Shown: piece by piece, positions 59,575-64,000 of the stretch
Position numbering within the stretch: the stretch's first letter is position 1
Layout of the letters: each line of letters starts with the position of its first letter
Source of the DNA: Manis javanica
Taxonomy: Eukaryota; Chordata; Mammalia; Pholidota; Manidae
Assembly: GCF_040802235.1 (NCBI RefSeq)
Contig: NC_133170.1
Location: 1,193,001-1,257,000, forward strand
Length of the DNA stretch: 64,000 nt
Direction of reading: 5' to 3'
Notes under the pieces: model-generated
The model's input: only the letters and a program-made list of their open reading frames with translations
Told to the model about the DNA's origin: nothing
The model's database searches: none
Made by a program: the position numbers and the translations under genes

Positions 59575-59890
59575 TTTATAAGCTGAACAATGATCTGTTG
59601 TGGAGATATATAATTTACTCATCTATTCCATATTATTTAAAAAATTTTCAATGCTTTATATAATGTGTCAGTAAACATGCTGGTCTCTAAATCTTTGTTT
59701 TTGACTTCCCTAAGAGAATCTAACAGGTGAGTTACTACATCAGAGGAATTATACGTCTTATGGCTTTTGATGTGTACTGCAGTGCTGACTCCCCAGGGTC
59801 AGGTTAACACACCTACGTGTGTTGAATTCAAGTGGTCACATCTGCTCTGGCAACACCTTTCCAACAGCTTACAACCTGCTACTTTGACAG
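59575..59890 (-). mobile_element. Old LINE-1/HAL1 fragment
   Basis: 'cagtaaacatgctggtctct', 'acttccctaagagaatctaa', 'tcttatggcttttgatgtgt' and 'acctttccaacagcttacaa' follow the reverse complement of the ORF2 C-terminal region of an old L1. Confidence 0.5.
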
Positions 59891-61849
59891 AGGAAAGATA
59901 CATCTTGTTTTAATTTATGACTAAAAAAATGAAAATTGGACCTTTTCCCACATATTTCGCAACAATCATCCCTTCTTCTGGGGCTGAGTTAGTCAGTGGA
60001 AGGCCTCACAGTTCTCATTAGTTTGCACATACTTATTATAGATCAGAGAGAGGAACTTTTTGCCTGCTGTTCTTTGAATATTCTTCTTAGTTGTCAAGTC
60101 CTGGTCATGCCTTTTGTGAGAAGGGCTTTATTAGAGGATGAGATGGTTGTTCGTTCCTGTAGATGACGATTTCCTTTGGTCTGAAAGGCTGACAGGGACA
60201 GCATCACCCCGGGGTCTCAGTGTCAGGAGGTGACTGCAGGGATAACGCAGAGAAGCAGCAGGAGTGTCACTGGAGAGCGTCACTGTCCCCGGGGCTTGCC
60301 TCCGTGCCCTGTCTGTCAGCTGTAGAAGGGGCCCTGCCCCCCCAGGGTGTGTAGCAGCCCTATTGCCAAAGCCCAGCTAGGCCAGCATGTCTTTTTACAA
60401 TTTTTCATTTTTTCAGAAAATTCCCTTTGCAGGTTTGATGCACTTTCGCATGCATTCAGTGGCTTTGGCTCTACAAATTTATATTATTGTTAAAATCCCA
60501 GAAAGAACTAAAGGTCGATATTTAATATAAGGAGGGCTCTTTCCAAGAATGAAAGAAGCACCTTACAGACCTCTGCCAGACCAGAAGGCCTCTAAGCTAA
60601 GGGTGCTCCCAGTCATCTCCGTGGGAAACCACACAGATGGGTTACCTCTAGACGATCTGTGGATCTCTTACCAAATGGTGTAAGTACAAAAGAAATCCGA
60701 GGAACACCCCCAAAATTCCTGAGAAAATTATTCCAACAGGTACTCCCTTTGTGGCCCGAAAGAGACAGAGAACATTAAATGGAAGGAGACTGTCAGACCA
60801 TCAGAATTCTCCTGCAGGAAGCCGACCACAGGCCAGTGGACAAAATGACTCCGGGGATGTGGGCAGAAAACATTAGAATGTCTACTCACATTTATGGTGG
60901 ACTGCACTGTACAGTTTTTATTATTTATTCACTTTATAGGGTTTATTTTTAGTAAACAAACTGGAGGAATGTATTAGTTTTACTTTATGATAAGGCTGCA
61001 CAAAAATGCCTTGGAAATAACTGTAAGCGATGCGTAGAAAATCTCATCACTGAGTCAAAAGGGGGACCAGAGTAAAAACGAGAGAAGCCCAGTCCATTCA
61101 TTAGTCCTCTGCCGAGAACTGAATGGTGTCCCAAAGTCATCTTTTGCAAGACTGTTTTTCACTTTTTTGAGAGTTTCTGAATGAAGTCTGATTGCACCGA
61201 GGACACTTATTCAGACAGGGGTCCCAACTCTGCCAGTGGGAAGCCATCAGTACTTTTAGAGCAAAAAACCATTATAAACCCAAATGGGATGATGTTATGT
61301 TAAATCAGTTCAACCAAGTCTTGTTTCTGAGATGTCCTGCTTAGCAGCTGAGGATGACGGGCGACAGCGGGGGTCTGCGGGCTGGGGCTTCGCTGAATGC
61401 CGACGCTCACTCCCCTTGTGCAGTGGTTTCCTTAGCAAGCTCTCCAGTTCTGAACCCGCTTTATCACACGTCTGACATCAGCAGAGACCCGGACACCTAC
61501 ATCTCTGCCATGTCCACTTCCACGTTAGTCATAGTCGGGAGAAACTAGGGAGACGGTAGCTGGGGCTGCCCGCGGCCTATCACCCCAGGGTCCACCCCGG
61601 GGGCTTGAAGCACCCTTCACCGCCCTCCCATCCCATGGAGGCTGGGCCCCTGGCAGCCGCTCTGCGGAACAGGACCCTGCCCGGCAGCAAAGGCTTGCAT
61701 GTCCTTTACGGTCCGGGGACAGGGAGGCAGGACCACGGGCCCCCGGAGGTGCCCATTCCCGGTGCCCGCCAGCCTCCTGCCCTGAATTCCGAGCATGCCC
61801 TTGAATTCTCCCGAATCCCCCAAATCCCTGCTTCCTGCTACCACGCGCC
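59891..61849. other. Unassigned, largely unique DNA
   Basis: No gene or clear repeat recognised. GC content rises from about 61330 onward. Confidence 0.4.
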
Positions 61850-62060
61850 CCTTTGTCTCTGCGCCTGAAGAGCTCCCACGCGCCTGCCCCGCCCCGCCTC
61901 CCTGCCCCGCCCCCCGCCTGTCAGTCTGCGTGACTGACAGCACTGCAGGGGCTGCGCGGCCAGAGTCACGGCCTCCGTCGGCGGGAGGCACCGGTCAGGC
62001 CGCGCGTGCCCGGTACCCTGCTCTCTGCCGGAATCGGCTGTGACCTCGAGGGCGTCTGGG
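61850..62060. promoter_or_regulatory. CpG-rich segment with Sp1-type GC boxes
   Basis: About 25 CpG in 210 bp. Two clusters of GC boxes (GCCCCGCCCCGCC at 61886-61898 and CCCCGCCCCCCGCC just after) precede a perfect hairpin at 61918-61940. This resembles a TATA-less CpG promoter, but no transcript or first exon can be recognised. Confidence 0.4.
61918..61940. repeat. Perfect 9-bp inverted repeat, 5-bp loop
   Basis: CTGTCAGTC, loop TGCGT, GACTGACAG. It lies next to the GC boxes and could form a cruciform or bind a dimer. Confidence 0.9.
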
Positions 62061-63127
62061 GTCTGCGGGAGGTGCTTCCAGGGAGCAGGGCTCCTGGGAG
62101 GTTTTGTCCGCAGAAGGAGAGAAATGGAGATTTGACAGAGGCCAGGGGACTGTCCTCCAATGGCCTGCGGAGCAGGAGGCCCCTCAGGGGAGCAACAGGT
62201 CCTTGCGGGCACTGCAGCTCGGCGTAGGTGGAATTTGGATAAATGGGAAATTACTTTGTAGTCAGGTGAGGTCTGGACGTTCTGCTTACACGTCTAGAGA
62301 TTAGAGACTCTGCGCTTAGCTCATCAGCTGCTCACATAATTTGATTTGAAGGACACCGCAAGGTCGCTCTCTCCAAAATACAATTCCCGCGCAGAGGACA
62401 TCACCCGCCCCTGCAGGAGATTCCAGCTCTCCCAGTCAGACAGCACAGAGGCAGCAGGAATTGCCCCTCTGGTTAGTGGTGGTCATCTAGGAGGTTAGTG
62501 ATGTCATCTAGGAGCGAAGGAGAAGCCCAGGGTTCTCTGGATCTCACTGAACATTAGCAAGCTTCCGTCTACTTTCTGACTAATAAACTGCCACCTAGGA
62601 AACTAGGAGAGAGAAGAGGTGGGGGTGAGAGGTAAGGGCAGGCGAAGGACAAGGTCAGAGGGTGTCATCAACTAACCCATGGTGAATATGAGTCCTCAGG
62701 GCTGAGCCTGGAAGCGAAGCCCAAACAATGACCTTGTGGCCGCTGCAATGCTAGCAGAACAATAAGAGACCAAGGGCAGCATGAAGATGTCCGAGGTACG
62801 ATGCAAATGCAGAGCGCCTCACCTCAGAGCTTTACCCTGGCTATCCTGCCGGCCACAAGCAGCTATTTGAAGAATTTATATTAATACTTGGAATTATTCT
62901 CCTGGGTTCCTCAAATATCCACCATATATGTGAGAATATAAGTGAACAGATTACCTTTGTTCACTTCTTTACAAAAATATGACCTTCCCCTTATATGAAA
63001 TGGATTCATGGTGTCTAGATACACGTTGCTATGGTGGAATCAGAAGGAACAGGTTCACGCCCACACTTACCACCGCTGCCCAAAAGTTACCCACGACATT
63101 GGTGAAACTGGCATGCCTTTGGACTAC
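62061..63127. other. Unassigned DNA
   Basis: GC-rich to about 62240, then ordinary. No gene recognised. A small tandem duplication is listed at 62471. Confidence 0.4.
62471..62513. repeat. Tandem duplication of a 21-22 bp unit
   Basis: GGTTAGTGGTGGTCATCTAGGA is followed directly by GGTTAGTGATGTCATCTAGGA, one base shorter. Confidence 0.85.
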
Positions 63128-63200
63128 GGTTGCCAGATTTAGCAAATAAAAATACAGGACATGCAGCTCAAATCTGTGTGCTCTGTATTTTATCGGCAAG
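63128..63200. repeat. Shortened copy of the same MITE-like element
   Basis: It opens with the same GGTTGCCAGAT (63128-63138) as 59123 and continues 'ttagcaaataaaaatacagg'. It then folds back early: AAAATACAG (63149-63157) pairs with CTGTATTTT (63183-63191), and the end 'atcggcaag' is a decayed terminal repeat. Much of the interior is missing. Confidence 0.65.
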
Positions 63201-63289
63201 TCTGCTTTGGCAGTCATGGGGAGCCTTTTTCTCTTGGAGGAACTTGTCATATTTATAGACAGCAACTATGACTGTAACTGAATATTCAG

Positions 63290-63960
63290 TTAAACTTGTG
63301 GAACAATTACTGGGAAGGCACTTCCTTCTTGCATTGTGCTAGGCTGTAGGGAAATCAGACATGATCAAATTATGGTCACTATGTCTCATATGCTTTTAAT
63401 CTAAGGGGAAAAGCATTGTGTAAATAGCCATCAATAATACAAGGCAGAGGGAAACGTGCCAACTGGAATTCAGATTAAGACTACAGAGGAAGGCGTGATT
63501 CAATGTGGTAGAAAGAATCTGGGCAGAACTTTGGAGAACATGCAAGATCTCCATCAACAGAGAAGGTCGGGAGGTATTCCAGGCTCAGGGGACAGTAAAT
63601 CTGAGCAAATGCTTGGAGGGGTGATGCACAGTCCTCATTTGAGAAGTGGTGATGGACTCATATCTGGAGCACAGAGGGTGCAGACAAATGAGGTGGAGAC
63701 AGTGAGAAAAGTACTTACAGGCTGGAGGGTCTCTAATGTTATGATAATATTAAGACTCTTTCATGAGCAAAGGCATGGAAGCATAGGGAGAGGCCACGGC
63801 ACCCCGAGGTGGACACAGCCTAATGCATCCTGTGCCTGAGGATGACAAGTCAGTGCTGACGTAGTGATGGGTCAGGGAGGCAAGACTTCAGAGGCAGGGA
63901 GTTAGCTGGGCAAGATGATTGCAATTACTGCCAGAAGAGGAATGACACTCATATTACAAT
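63290..63960 (-). mobile_element. LINE-2, 3' part
   Basis: Reverse-complement L2 words: 'ttgcattgtgctaggctgta', 'gaggtattccaggctcaggg', 'aatctgagcaaatgcttgga', 'gagaagtggtgatggactca'. It may run off the window edge. Confidence 0.6.
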
Positions 63961-64000
63961 TTTAGTAAAAATTAACCCCTCTCCTTACTGTACTGAAAGC

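Overview
The window looks like nuclear DNA from a placental mammal. It has LINE-1, LINE-2, HAL1-like, MIR, MER5-type and LTR remnants, dinucleotide microsatellites, AT-rich unique DNA and small CpG-dense pockets. I found no complete protein-coding gene, rRNA, tRNA or CRISPR array. The longest open frames (190-263 codons) lie in GC-rich or repeat-containing DNA, show no recognisable domain, and often have an equally open frame on the opposite strand. I treat them as chance. The species cannot be fixed by eye. The L1 3' end at 3241-3290 (again at 31830-31867, reversed) and the absence of any lineage-specific SINE argue against primate, rodent, ruminant or dog/cat. Pangolin is my best low-confidence guess from memory of that L1 tail, with Xenarthra as an alternative.

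Layout. 1-8.7 kb: mostly unique DNA with a 5'-truncated L1 flanked by a 16-bp target-site duplication, a MIR, a MER5-like element, an LTR remnant and an L2. 8.7-11.6 kb: an old L2 split by an LTR-like element, itself split by a second LTR-like unit whose inverted partner lies 1.3 kb away. 12-15.3 kb: L2 mosaic and unique DNA. 15.3-18.6 kb: a long decayed L1 (second part of ORF2 plus 3' UTR). 18.7-21.2 kb: a (GT)n tract, a roughly 780-bp LTR-like repeat, an A21 tract, a CpG island and another LTR on the minus strand. 22-27 kb: MIR, L1 and L2 fragments with possible conserved non-coding DNA. 27.4-31.9 kb: a HAL1/L1-like LINE, an L2 split by an L1, an LTR remnant and a very short L1 insertion. 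32-41.9 kb: mostly unique DNA with a second CpG island (33.6-33.86 kb) and a weak candidate exon on the minus strand (40.48-40.83 kb). 42-53 kb: several L1 fragments, one nested with a visible target-site duplication, plus MLT1, MIR and L2. 53-64 kb: unique DNA, L2 and L1 remnants, two copies of a fold-back MITE-like element and two more CpG-rich pockets.

There is no operon-like or multi-gene system here. The most useful leads are the CpG islands without an attached gene, the inverted LTR-like pair, the tiny L1 insertion with a second A tract, and the minus-strand frame ending in a consensus splice donor. A mild excess of plus-strand L1 copies would fit an intron of a gene transcribed from the minus strand, but this is only a hint. 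All repeat family names come from recognition of consensus sequences and were not checked against a library. Repeat borders are approximate unless a duplication fixes them.
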